Shown here: piece by piece, positions 13,715 through 19,458 of the stretch | Numbering within the stretch: position 1 is the stretch's first letter | Layout: every line of letters begins with the position of its first letter | NCBI GenBank assembly: GCA_017743585.1 | Contig: JAGHYP010000012.1 | Location: forward strand, 1-19,458 | Direction: 5' to 3' | Source: Chloroflexota bacterium | GTDB lineage: Bacteria; Chloroflexota; Anaerolineae; Aggregatilineales; UBA2796 | DNA length: 19,458 nt | Program-made: the position numbers and the translations under genes | The notes under the pieces: generated by a model | Told to the model about the DNA's origin: nothing | Seen by the model: only the letters and a program-made list of their open reading frames with translations | Database searches by the model: none

Positions 13715-15064
13715 ATGGTGGATCGCAACGAACCAAGCGAAGGGCTGCCGCGCGACTCTGACGAGCTGATGGCGCAAGGCGGCGCCGAGATGAGCGACGT
13801 CCTCACGGTTGCCGCCAGCTTGAACGCAAAAACGCTCAGGGAGCTGCTGCGCAACCGCAACTTCGTGCCGCTGTGGATCGGGCAGCTGGTGAGTTACATA
13901 GGCGATCAATTCATGCTGATCGCTGTGCTTGCCACCATCAACAGACTGACTGCAAGCGCCAATTTTTACATCGTCCTGCTCGCCATCTCGCTGGCCGCCC
14001 CGCAGATTCTCTTCGGCTTGATCGGCGGCGTGCTGGTGGATAAGCTGGACCGCAAGTGGACGATGATCGTCACAGATGTCGTGCGCGCGCTCGCCATGTT
14101 CAGCATGTTGCTCGTGGCAGGCGATGCAATGCGCATCTGGATTTTTTACCCCGCGATCTTCGCCATCGGCACGTCACAGATGCTTTTCTACCCCGCGCGC
14201 GCCTCAGCGATGCCGGCGCTGGTCAGCAAGCGCAACTTGGCGGGCGCAAACGCGCTGCTCGAAGCAGGGTTCGTGATCGCGCTCATCTTCGGCTCAGGCG
14301 CGGCCGGCTTGCTGGTCGAGCGCTTAGGCGAGGATTTTGCCTTCACTTTTAACGGCCTTGCTTTCTTGTTTTCTGCGCTGATGATCTTGATCATCCGCGT
14401 GCCGCCGCGCCAAGTGCAGCGGGCGAAGATGAGGGGCGGCAATAGTTACGCTCAAGTGTGGCGCGAGCTGCGCGAAGGCTTGGCCTACATCTGGCAGACG
14501 CGATCCATGCGCTACATCATGGGCTTGAGCGTCATTGTGGCGGCGGGCTTGGGCGCGGTCATCGCGCTGGTGCTGGATTACCTGACGCTTGAGTTGAAAG
14601 TCGGCGCGGAAGGCTTCGGCGTCGTGATCGGCATTTTGGGCGTCGGCATCGTGATCGGCGGCATCCTGATCCAGCGCCTCTCCAAGTTCCTGCCCACCAA
14701 TCGCTTGGTGGCGCTGGCGATCTTCTTGCAAGGCGTGGCGATTAGCGCCTTCATGTTGCATCCGCCGTTCGGCTTGGTGCTATTCCTGACCGCGCTGATC
14801 GGCTTCAGTTTGATCGTGGCGCGCGCCGTGCTGAGCACGTTGACGCAAGCCATTCCGCCTGAAGAATACCGCGGGCGCGTCCAGAGCGCCTACAACTTGA
14901 TCTTCTCAGCGCCGCTGACCTTGGCGATAGGCGTTGCCAGCCTGTTGGTGACGCTCTTCAATCGCGAGATCGTCTTGGCCGGCTTCGGACTCGGTCTGAT
15001 GCTGACGGCGTATCTCTCGATGCGCTTGCTGCGCGGCGTGGACGAGGCGATCTACGGCAGTTAG
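13715..15064 (+). CDS. MFS transporter (DHA3/MFS_3, EntS-like)
   Basis: This 449-residue permease has 12 predicted membrane helices starting at about residue 48. NFVPLWIGQLVSYIGDQFML, GGVLVDKLDRKW (the loop 2-3 motif, G-x-x-x-D-x-x-x-R-[KR]) and AIPPEEYRGRVQSAYN near the C-terminus are typical of the MFS_3 / DHA3 exporters that include the enterobactin exporter EntS and macrolide pumps. The substrate cannot be told from sequence. The first 40 or so residues are hydrophilic and poorly conserved; the Met at residue 26 (13790) is an alternative start. The gene begins 4 nt after the acetyltransferase stop and ends 4 nt before the next ATG, so it is translationally linked to both. Confidence 0.88.
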   Translation: MVDRNEPSEGLPRDSDELMAQGGAEMSDVLTVAASLNAKTLRELLRNRNFVPLWIGQLVSYIGDQFMLIAVLATINRLTASANFYIVLLAISLAAPQILFGLIGGVLVDKLDRKWTMIVTDVVRALAMFSMLLVAGDAMRIWIFYPAIFAIGTSQMLFYPARASAMPALVSKRNLAGANALLEAGFVIALIFGSGAAGLLVERLGEDFAFTFNGLAFLFSALMILIIRVPPRQVQRAKMRGGNSYAQVWRELREGLAYIWQTRSMRYIMGLSVIVAAGLGAVIALVLDYLTLELKVGAEGFGVVIGILGVGIVIGGILIQRLSKFLPTNRLVALAIFLQGVAISAFMLHPPFGLVLFLTALIGFSLIVARAVLSTLTQAIPPEEYRGRVQSAYNLIFSAPLTLAIGVASLLVTLFNREIVLAGFGLGLMLTAYLSMRLLRGVDEAIYGS

Positions 15065-15068
15065 CGCC

Positions 15069-16100
15069 ATGCGCAGCATCGTGACCTGCAATCCTGACTT
15101 CGAAGACCTCGCCTTGAGCGAGGTGAGGCGCGCCTCGCCGTTGTGCAGCGTGTGCGGGAAGCTCGCAGCGGGCGTGTTGCTGCTCAACGCGCCTTTCGAG
15201 TCGCTGGCGGCGGCGTGGCGCGCTCAGCCGCCGATCTTCGTCCGCCACGTCTGCCCCGCGCACAAGGAAGTGCTATTGCCCTCAACTGGTGACGCAGAGA
15301 GGCTCTTGGTCCTGCTCCGGGCGGCTTGCGCTGAGGCTATCTTGCCGTCTTTGAAGCCTGCTGAGCCGTTCTCAGTCCAGACGCGCATATTCGCTGGCGA
15401 TCTGCCGCTGAAGTCATTCGATGTCAATTGCGCGCTCGCCGAGCTGGTGACGGATGCGCCGTTGGCAATTCGCCAGCCGCGCCAGGTCATCTCAGTCGCG
15501 ATCGGGCGGCTGAACACAACGCTGAGCGCATGGCTCGGCCTATCATCCGCTGCCGACAATCTCTCGGATTGGGCAGGCGGCGCGCGGCGCTTCGCGCGCG
15601 AGCAAGGGTGCATCAGTCGCTCAGAGTTCAAGCTGTTGGAAGCGCTTGAAGTCTTCGGGGTTGCGTTGCCCCCGCGCGGCTGCGCGCTCGATCTCGGCGC
15701 GGCGCCCGGCGGCTGGACGCGCGTCTTGCGCGAGCGCGGCATGTACGTCACGGCAGTTGATCCTGCCGCGCTCGACCCGCGCCTGCTGAGCGACTCCGGC
15801 GTGCGCTACCGACGCCTGACCGCTGAGTCGTACTTGCGGATTGCTTCTGAGCCCTTCGATCTAATTGTGAACGACATGCGCATGGATGCACGCGACTCGG
15901 CGCGCTTGATGTGTGCCTATGCGCGCTTGCTCAAGCCGCCTGATGGCATGGCGATCATGACTCTCAAATTGCCTGAGACAAAGCGAGGCGCTGTGCTGAA
16001 GAGCGCGCTCTCGATCTTGGCTAGTTCCTACCAAATTGTCCGCGCGCGTCAGCTGTTCCACAATCGCAGCGAGATCACTTTGCAGCTGAGACGCCGTTAG
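15069..16100 (+). CDS. RlmM/FtsJ-like SAM-dependent RNA 2'-O-methyltransferase
   Basis: The 343-residue protein has a C-terminal RrmJ/FtsJ-type methyltransferase fold. Motif I is ALDLGAAPGGWT (206-217). The K-D-K-E tetrad of 2'-O-ribose methyltransferases is complete: Lys188 (SEFKLLEAL), Asp269 (FDLIVNDM), Lys300 (IMTLKLPE) and Glu335 (NRSEITLQL). The N-terminal half starts MRSIVTCNPDFEDLALSEVRR, like the N-terminal ferredoxin-like/THUMP regions of rRNA and tRNA methyltransferases. This order matches RlmM, which modifies C2498 of 23S rRNA in E. coli, but the target here is inferred only. A Cys-x-x-Cys (26-29) stands near the N-terminus without an obvious zinc partner. The gene lies 4 nt after the MFS gene. 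Confidence 0.85.
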   Translation: MRSIVTCNPDFEDLALSEVRRASPLCSVCGKLAAGVLLLNAPFESLAAAWRAQPPIFVRHVCPAHKEVLLPSTGDAERLLVLLRAACAEAILPSLKPAEPFSVQTRIFAGDLPLKSFDVNCALAELVTDAPLAIRQPRQVISVAIGRLNTTLSAWLGLSSAADNLSDWAGGARRFAREQGCISRSEFKLLEALEVFGVALPPRGCALDLGAAPGGWTRVLRERGMYVTAVDPAALDPRLLSDSGVRYRRLTAESYLRIASEPFDLIVNDMRMDARDSARLMCAYARLLKPPDGMAIMTLKLPETKRGAVLKSALSILASSYQIVRARQLFHNRSEITLQLRRR

Positions 16101-16116
16101 CGCGCTTGCGCAGCGC

Positions 16117-16155
16117 CTGAAGAGAACAGGACGGCATCTTCAGAGTGCCGCCCTG
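16117..16155. terminator. Overlapping hairpins in the convergent gap after the methyltransferase
   Basis: CTGAAGA (16117-16123) pairs with TCTTCAG (16137-16143). CAGGACGGC (16127-16135) pairs with GCCGCCCTG (16147-16155) with one mismatch. The two stems interleave and exclude each other. No T run follows on either strand, so a classical intrinsic terminator is not shown. Confidence 0.3.
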
Positions 16156-16179
16156 CTCGGTCTTCGGCGTCGCGCTGCG

Positions 16180-16695
16180 CTATCGTGGCTCAGCGGCGCG
16201 CTCGGCGGGCGCCACCATCACGCCCAAAATGCGCTCCATGGCGATGATATGGCTGCACCAGCCGTGCGATTTATAGAAGTTGCACGTGCATTCCCACTTG
16301 CCCTCTTCGTAGCGGACGGTATGCGTGTGGTTATCGCCGCTGAAGCTAGCCGTGAAGCTATGGAAGCGCACCCGCTTCGGCTCTGAGGCGTACTTCTTCG
16401 CCTTCTCGATCTGGCTGATGATGGCAGATTGCGCGCCGAGCTCTTTGCTCTCTGTGGGCGGCGTGGGCGCGATCATGCCTTGCAGAATGCGCTCCAGCGC
16501 AATCGTGTGGCTTGACCAGCCGTGCGCGCGGAAAAAATCTGAGGTGCAGTGCCAGCCGCTCGTTTCGCTGTAGGTGATGATGTGCATGTGATTATCGCCT
16601 GCTAGCGAGACCTTGAAGGCGTGGAAGCGAACGCGATGCCGCTCTTCAGCGTAGCGCCTCGCTTTGGCGATCTGCCCGATTATCCCGTAGTCCAT
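16180..16695 (-). CDS. Tandem SWIM zinc-finger protein (one repeat degenerate)
   Basis: The 171-residue protein is built of two similar halves of about 72 residues (roughly 40 positions identical by eye). Each runs [I]xQIxKAxxYAxExxRVRFHxF, then GDNHxH, a W-x-C-T segment and H-G-W-x-S-H-x-I-A-x-E-R-I-L. The second half has a full SWIM-type site, Cys136-x-Cys138-x8-Cys147-x-His149. In the first, two Cys are Ser (Cys50, Ser52, Ser61, His63), so zinc binding there should be lost. SWIM domains serve DNA or protein contacts; the partner is unknown and no other domain is fused. The start is the ATG at 16695, with AAAAAGGAG 9 nt upstream. Expression is probably governed by the leader and terminator directly upstream. 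Confidence 0.8.
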   Translation of the reverse strand: MDYGIIGQIAKARRYAEERHRVRFHAFKVSLAGDNHMHIITYSETSGWHCTSDFFRAHGWSSHTIALERILQGMIAPTPPTESKELGAQSAIISQIEKAKKYASEPKRVRFHSFTASFSGDNHTHTVRYEEGKWECTCNFYKSHGWCSHIIAMERILGVMVAPAERAAEPR

Positions 16696-16727
16696 GATCA
16701 AACGCTCCTTTTTGCTGTGAATTTCGC

Positions 16728-16835
16728 TTACAAACAAAAAGGCACGGCGCATCGCTGCATGCCGTGCCTTGCTATACGCTCTCCAAGACCGACGCGGCGC
16801 TCTTCTGAGGTGTTTTCATCCGTGTTTTCATCCAT
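16728..16835 (-). CDS. Candidate 35-residue leader peptide upstream of the SWIM gene
   Basis: A small frame begins ATG at 16835 with AAGG 5 nt upstream and ends TAA at 16728, 32 nt before the SWIM ATG. It starts MDENTDENT; the DENT repeat comes from a tandem 12-bp duplication. It is rich in Glu and Arg (five Arg), with no run of one amino acid. Its 3' third is the same DNA as the terminator hairpin at 16731-16770, so a translating ribosome would disrupt that hairpin. Its position right after a good promoter suggests a leader, but a stand-alone small protein or chance frame cannot be excluded. Confidence 0.45.
   Translation of the reverse strand: MDENTDENTSEERRVGLGERIARHGMQRCAVPFCL
16731..16770 (-). 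terminator. Intrinsic terminator / candidate attenuator before the SWIM gene
   Basis: A perfect 10-bp stem, AAGGCACGGC (16739-16748) with GCCGTGCCTT (16761-16770), encloses a 12-nt loop. On the minus strand it is followed by a T-rich tract, TTTTTGTTTG. It lies between the promoter at 16865-16893 and the SWIM ATG at 16695, so transcripts must read through it to reach the gene. The + strand has no T run after the stem. Confidence 0.8.
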
Positions 16836-16864
16836 GCGCACCTTTCCGCAGAACGGTTAAGCCT

Positions 16865-16893
16865 ATGATAAACAGCGCTCGCGGAAAAGTCAA
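16865..16893 (-). promoter_or_regulatory. Promoter of the SWIM leader transcript
   Basis: On the minus strand TTGACT (16888-16893), a 17-nt spacer and TATCAT (16865-16870), each one base from consensus, predict a transcript starting about 25 nt before the leader ORF. Confidence 0.65.
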
Positions 16894-16903
16894 GCAGGGC
16901 GCC

Positions 16904-16933
16904 TTGTGCGATCCGCCGAGCGCGGGCTACAAT
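16904..16933 (+). promoter_or_regulatory. Candidate divergent promoter for the unknown gene at 16956
   Basis: TTGTGC (16904-16909), an 18-nt spacer and TACAAT (16928-16933) lie 22 nt before the ATG. Its -35 region lies back to back with that of the SWIM promoter, so one regulator could act on both. Confidence 0.45.
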
Positions 16934-16955
16934 CGCCGCGGAGAGCGCCGCGCCT

Positions 16956-17366
16956 ATGTTTCGGGATGACATCGTCTTGATCGCCGTCATCAACCGTCAG
17001 CGCGACCTGATCGCCGCCCGCGACTCAGGCTGGTATCGCTTGCCTGTGGCGCGCGCGCCGCGCTGGATCGCGGTGGATTACGTCGCGTTTTACCTGAGCC
17101 GCGCCTTCGGCGAGCAGAACGGCGCCGTGCGCTACTATGCGCGCTGCACAGGTCACGAGCTTTGGCGCCGCCGCGACCTGCTGCCCGATGAGCCTGATCA
17201 TCCGCGCGCCGATCAGCTCTACTATCGGCTTGCGCTCGCGCCGCTGTGCGCCAAACAGCCGCCAATTCTGAATCCGACGCGCCGCCCAGTCGCCTTTCTC
17301 TACACCACGTGGGAGCGCTTCAACGCCGCCGTCTGCCTTGCCGATCTCTCTCCAGAGCGCGCGTAG
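16956..17366 (+). CDS. Conserved-looking protein of unknown function
   Basis: This 136-residue soluble protein has no membrane segment or signal peptide, and I cannot name a domain. Motif-like stretches suggest a real, constrained family: GWYRLPVARAPRWIAVDYVAFY (from residue 25), RYYARCTGHEL (59-69), RRRDLLPDEPDHPRADQLYY (71-90) and FLYTTWERFNAA (114-125). I have an impression of similar proteins being annotated as hypothetical in Chloroflexota, but cannot verify it. The aromatic and charged residues could form a nucleic-acid or nucleotide site; that is a guess. It diverges from the SWIM leader with about 120 bp between start codons. GGAG lies about 12 nt before the ATG, a weak ribosome site. 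Confidence 0.75.
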   Translation: MFRDDIVLIAVINRQRDLIAARDSGWYRLPVARAPRWIAVDYVAFYLSRAFGEQNGAVRYYARCTGHELWRRRDLLPDEPDHPRADQLYYRLALAPLCAKQPPILNPTRRPVAFLYTTWERFNAAVCLADLSPERA

Positions 17367-17385
17367 GCAGGCGCAGAACGTGGAC

Positions 17386-17417
17386 AAAAAAGTGGACAGG
17401 GCAATTGCCCTGTCCAC
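17386..17417 (-). terminator. Strong intrinsic terminator of the secreted-protein gene
   Basis: A perfect 26-bp palindrome (17392-17417, half-site GTGGACAGGGCAA) is followed on the minus strand by six T (17386-17391). It begins 26 nt after the stop of the leftward gene. It also lies 25 nt after the convergent gene's stop, though without a T run in that direction. Confidence 0.9.
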
Positions 17418-17443
17418 AAGCGCCTACGCTGCTGTGCGTCAGC

Positions 17444-18322
17444 TCACTCGATGATCTCGATGGCTTCCGAAGGCACCCAGTACGTGCCGGTGGCGAGGAT
17501 CACCTGCGTGAAGCCGCCGCTGCTGCCGAGCGTCTTGAAGGTCTTGCCCGCTTCCGCAATGAAGGTGCTGGCAGCGCCCGCCTGCGGCGCCCAGTAGAAC
17601 GGCACGCTGACGATCATCCGACCGAGACGCGCGCCCGCGTGTGAAGGTCCGGGTGGCGCATCGCACTTGCGCGCGAACGTGCCGCTTGTCACCAATTCTC
17701 CATTCGAGAACGGCGGGGAGGCAACAGGGGGGCAGCCGCTAGCGGTGCTGCAGAAGACCTCGTATGTGTACACATCGCTGTGGTTGATCGGTAGCGTAGT
17801 GATGACCTCCTCGTGCATATGCACACCTGTGACACCTGAGCCGCCGCCGGTGCCTGGAGCTTGGATAGTCCTTGTTAGAAACGGATTGCCGTTTTTGTAG
17901 ATCCTCAGTGTGTAATCGGTATTGCTAGCGCCTCTCGGCAAGCCGATATCAGCGCCCACCTTGTCGCACGGAGCAGCGATCTCAGCATCGTTGCCGCAGT
18001 GCACATCCACGCCACTAAAGAGAGTAGTAACACCCGGACCCGTGAAACTGATATTGTCAGCTCTTTCCACATCCACTCTTCCATTGAACGGTCCGTTTAG
18101 CGGGACGTACACCACCTGCGGACTGGCTACGTTGATGGGACCGCCGACAACGTTGCCCGAGGCAGGGCTACGCAAACGATAGAATTCACTAGTAGACGTC
18201 GTTTTGTTTTCGGCGAACACTCTGCAGTTGACCTGCGCAGAGGCGGGTGTGGGCTGCGCCAGCGCGCCAAAGGCCGCCAAAGCCAGCGCCAGCGTCACAA
18301 CGAACACGATGAAGCGTTTCAT
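17444..18322 (-). CDS. Secreted protein with C-terminal SH3-like domain
   Basis: This 292-residue exported protein is of unknown function. Met1 (18322) is chosen because AAGG lies 9 nt upstream; the longer frame would start inside the promoter. A Sec signal peptide is clear: MKRF, hydrophobic VFVVTLALALAAFGALA, then a likely cleavage after Ala-Ser-Ala near residue 29. The mature part has several Cys (for example in NCRVF, VHCGND, APCDK, EVFCSTASGC), suggesting disulfides, and a Gly-rich PGTGGGSG linker. Residues of about 233-292 (RMIVSVPFYWAP ... GKTFKTLG..GGFTQVILATGTYWVPSEAIE) resemble a bacterial SH3 domain, which often binds cell-wall or surface polymers. Base composition of the middle is less GC-rich than the neighbours. 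It is a single-gene unit with its own promoter and terminator. Confidence 0.8.
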   Translation of the reverse strand: MKRFIVFVVTLALALAAFGALAQPTPASAQVNCRVFAENKTTSTSEFYRLRSPASGNVVGGPINVASPQVVYVPLNGPFNGRVDVERADNISFTGPGVTTLFSGVDVHCGNDAEIAAPCDKVGADIGLPRGASNTDYTLRIYKNGNPFLTRTIQAPGTGGGSGVTGVHMHEEVITTLPINHSDVYTYEVFCSTASGCPPVASPPFSNGELVTSGTFARKCDAPPGPSHAGARLGRMIVSVPFYWAPQAGAASTFIAEAGKTFKTLGSSGGFTQVILATGTYWVPSEAIEIIE

Positions 18323-18380
18323 GACTGACATCCTTTCCGTGGAACTTCGAGACAACCTGCTCTCCTCGAGCGTCGCGACT

Positions 18381-18409
18381 ATTGTAAATGCTTTCGTTTC
18401 GTCTGTCAA
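18381..18409 (-). promoter_or_regulatory. Promoter of the secreted-protein gene
   Basis: On the minus strand a perfect TTGACA (18404-18409), a 17-nt spacer and TACAAT (18381-18386) lie about 58 nt before the ATG. It is the best sigma-70 match in the window and suggests strong expression. Confidence 0.8.
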
Positions 18410-18448
18410 GAGGCCGCGACCTCAATCGTAGACGAATCACAGCCAAAC

Positions 18449-18468
18449 TGACAAATGCCGACAAATCC
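18449..18468. repeat. Helically phased direct repeat upstream of the secreted-protein promoter
   Basis: TGACAAATGC (18449-18458) is followed directly by CGACAAATCC (18459-18468). The period is 10 bp and the pair sits 40-60 bp upstream of the -35, as activator sites often do. Confidence 0.4.
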
Positions 18469-18637
18469 TGAACAATTCTTGAAGGCGCTCGGCAGGCTTT
18501 GCGCGCCGAGGCCGCTCCTGTGCGCTCCTCGCCAGCGCTAGGCAGCCTGAAGGCCTGCCCATCTTGGCAGTGAAAGCGCGGCCGCCAATAGCCTTGCCCC
18601 GCCCAAGAGCTGTGAACTTCTTTGTGAAATTCAAAGT

Positions 18638-19458
18638 TCAGTTTGAAACGCTGCGCAGCCACTGCTCCACCTCGGCGCGGCGCTCAGGCGCGAGCGCGCC
18701 AAGCCGCTCCAGCTGCTCCAGCAGCTCGGGCAGCGTGAGCAGGGCGTGGAAGCGGTAGCCGCGCCCTTCCAGCGTCTGGCGCGCGCCTTGTCCGCGATCC
18801 ACAACCACCACAACGTCGCGCACGCGCAACCCGACCGACTCCAAGCGCGCGATCGCCTCGAATTTGCTCTCGCCCGTGGTGGCGAGATCGTCCAGCAGCA
18901 GGGCTGTATCGCCGCGCGCGAAGACGCCCTCGACCAGCGCGCCCGTGCCGTAGTCCTTCGGCTCGCGGCGCGGATACAGCACTGAGCGCTGCAGCAGCTG
19001 CCCCACTGTCACGGCGAGCGGCAGGGCGGCGTATGGAATGGCGGCGATATGTTGGAAGGGCAACGGCTCGATCAGCTCAGCCAGCTGCAGGCAGAGGGCG
19101 CGCAAGGCGCGCGGGAAGGCGACCAGACAGCGCAAGTCGAGATAGATCGGCGACTCGACGCCTGATTTCAATTTGAATCTGCCGAAGCGCACGCAACCTG
19201 CCTCATGGAGCGCCCGCGCGACGCGCCGAAGGCGCACCTCGCCCGCTGGAGCGGCCGCCGATCGCCGCTCTGCGCGCGCCGCGTTGATCGCATCGCGCAA
19301 GCGGAGCGCCTCTGCGCGCGGCGCATCGGCGCGCCCTATGCTGCGCGACGCGCTGATCAGGACGCCGAGCCCGTCGGCGCGCGCGCCGCCTTGCACGCTC
19401 GCTTCCAAATCGCCGCTCTGCGCCCCGACGCCGGGGATCAGCAGCCAACTGCGCGGAT
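18638..19458 (-). CDS. pyrF/pyrE: PyrF-PyrE fusion: OMP decarboxylase C-terminus plus orotate phosphoribosyltransferase (5' end outside window)
   Basis: The frame is open to the window edge. The first visible residues read LLIPGVGAQSGDLEASVQGG and GLGVLISASRSIG, the C-terminal phosphate-binding region of type-2 orotidine-5'-phosphate decarboxylase (PyrF). After a charged linker of about 45 residues comes a PyrE domain: AGCVRFGRFKLKSGVESPIYLDLR, the substrate stretch RREPKDYGTG, and the PRPP loop TALLLDDLATTGESK with its paired Asp. The protein thus carries the last two steps of UMP synthesis in the order PyrF-PyrE, opposite to animal UMPS. A PyrE tail of about 35 residues follows. The TTG at 19408 is only an internal codon. 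No T-rich terminator hairpin follows the stop. Confidence 0.9.
   Translation of the reverse strand, partial: PRSWLLIPGVGAQSGDLEASVQGGARADGLGVLISASRSIGRADAPRAEALRLRDAINAARAERRSAAAPAGEVRLRRVARALHEAGCVRFGRFKLKSGVESPIYLDLRCLVAFPRALRALCLQLAELIEPLPFQHIAAIPYAALPLAVTVGQLLQRSVLYPRREPKDYGTGALVEGVFARGDTALLLDDLATTGESKFEAIARLESVGLRVRDVVVVVDRGQGARQTLEGRGYRFHALLTLPELLEQLERLGALAPERRAEVEQWLRSVSN

Noticed and set aside
16772..16993. A 73-codon minus-strand frame ending just before the terminator at 16731-16770
   Set aside because: It starts inside the rightward gene at 16956 and runs through both promoters; the shorter leader frame starting at 16835 has a ribosome site and fits the predicted transcript.
18614..18638. 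GAACTT / AAGTTC inverted repeat at the pyrE stop as a terminator
   Set aside because: Only six base pairs with a long loop and no T run after it on the minus strand.
18189..18662. A 157-codon minus-strand frame between pyrE and the secreted gene
   Set aside because: It overlaps the end of pyrE, the secreted-gene promoter and its signal peptide in another frame; no ribosome site.

Overview
This is a gene-dense, high-GC bacterial chromosome window of about 20 housekeeping and accessory genes. It holds no rRNA, tRNA, CRISPR array or recognisable insertion sequence. The gene content (a PyrF-PyrE fusion, CcmC/CcmD, MurJ-like, YajC, SSB, a yqeY/ybeY/dgkA cluster, SWIM-domain protein) and the protein style fit Chloroflexota of the Anaerolineae/Thermoflexales/Roseilinea type. 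That placement is an inference, held with moderate confidence. Several good sigma-70-type promoters (TTGCTC, TTGCCG or TTGACA, spacer 17-18, TATAAT-like) can be read directly, mostly with Shine-Dalgarno sites at usable spacing.

Layout. (1) 1-2086: the tail of a probable PIG-L deacetylase faces a leftward partner-switching set: a receiver-like/GAF protein, a STAS anti-sigma-factor antagonist and an RsbW-type kinase. (2) 2254-3522: rightward gatC plus a response regulator whose C-terminal GGDEF-like domain has lost its signature. (3) 3550-4505: leftward ccmC-ccmD with a 4-nt ATGA overlap, then about 570 bp with no supported gene. (4) 5154-9568: ssb (leftward) diverges from yajC-murJ-like-dtd-AAA ATPase (rightward). 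The ssb promoter holds a GAAC-N4-GTTC palindrome resembling a LexA/DinR box between -35 and -10. (5) 9541-12410: leftward yqeY, ybeY, dgkA-type kinase and AI-2E-family permease. Between yqeY and ybeY lies a 32-codon scrap that reads like the HD domain of PgpH/YqfF, the gene expected near this position in the conserved cluster. (6) 12547-16100: rightward GNAT acetyltransferase, MFS exporter and an RlmM/FtsJ-like RNA methyltransferase. (7) 16180-17366: a tandem SWIM-domain protein preceded by a promoter, a 35-codon leader ORF and an intrinsic terminator lying inside that leader, which is an attenuator-like arrangement. It diverges from a conserved-looking protein of unknown function. (8) 17386-19458: a secreted protein with an SH3-like tail, a textbook promoter and a strong terminator, then a PyrF-PyrE fusion cut by the window edge.

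The most interesting points are the attenuator-like leader before the duplicated SWIM gene, the pgpH remnant, the candidate SOS operator on ssb, and a MurJ homologue lacking three of the four arginines considered important in E. coli MurJ. No obviously new multi-gene defence or biosynthetic system is visible. The SWIM / unknown-protein divergent pair is the best candidate for undescribed biology.
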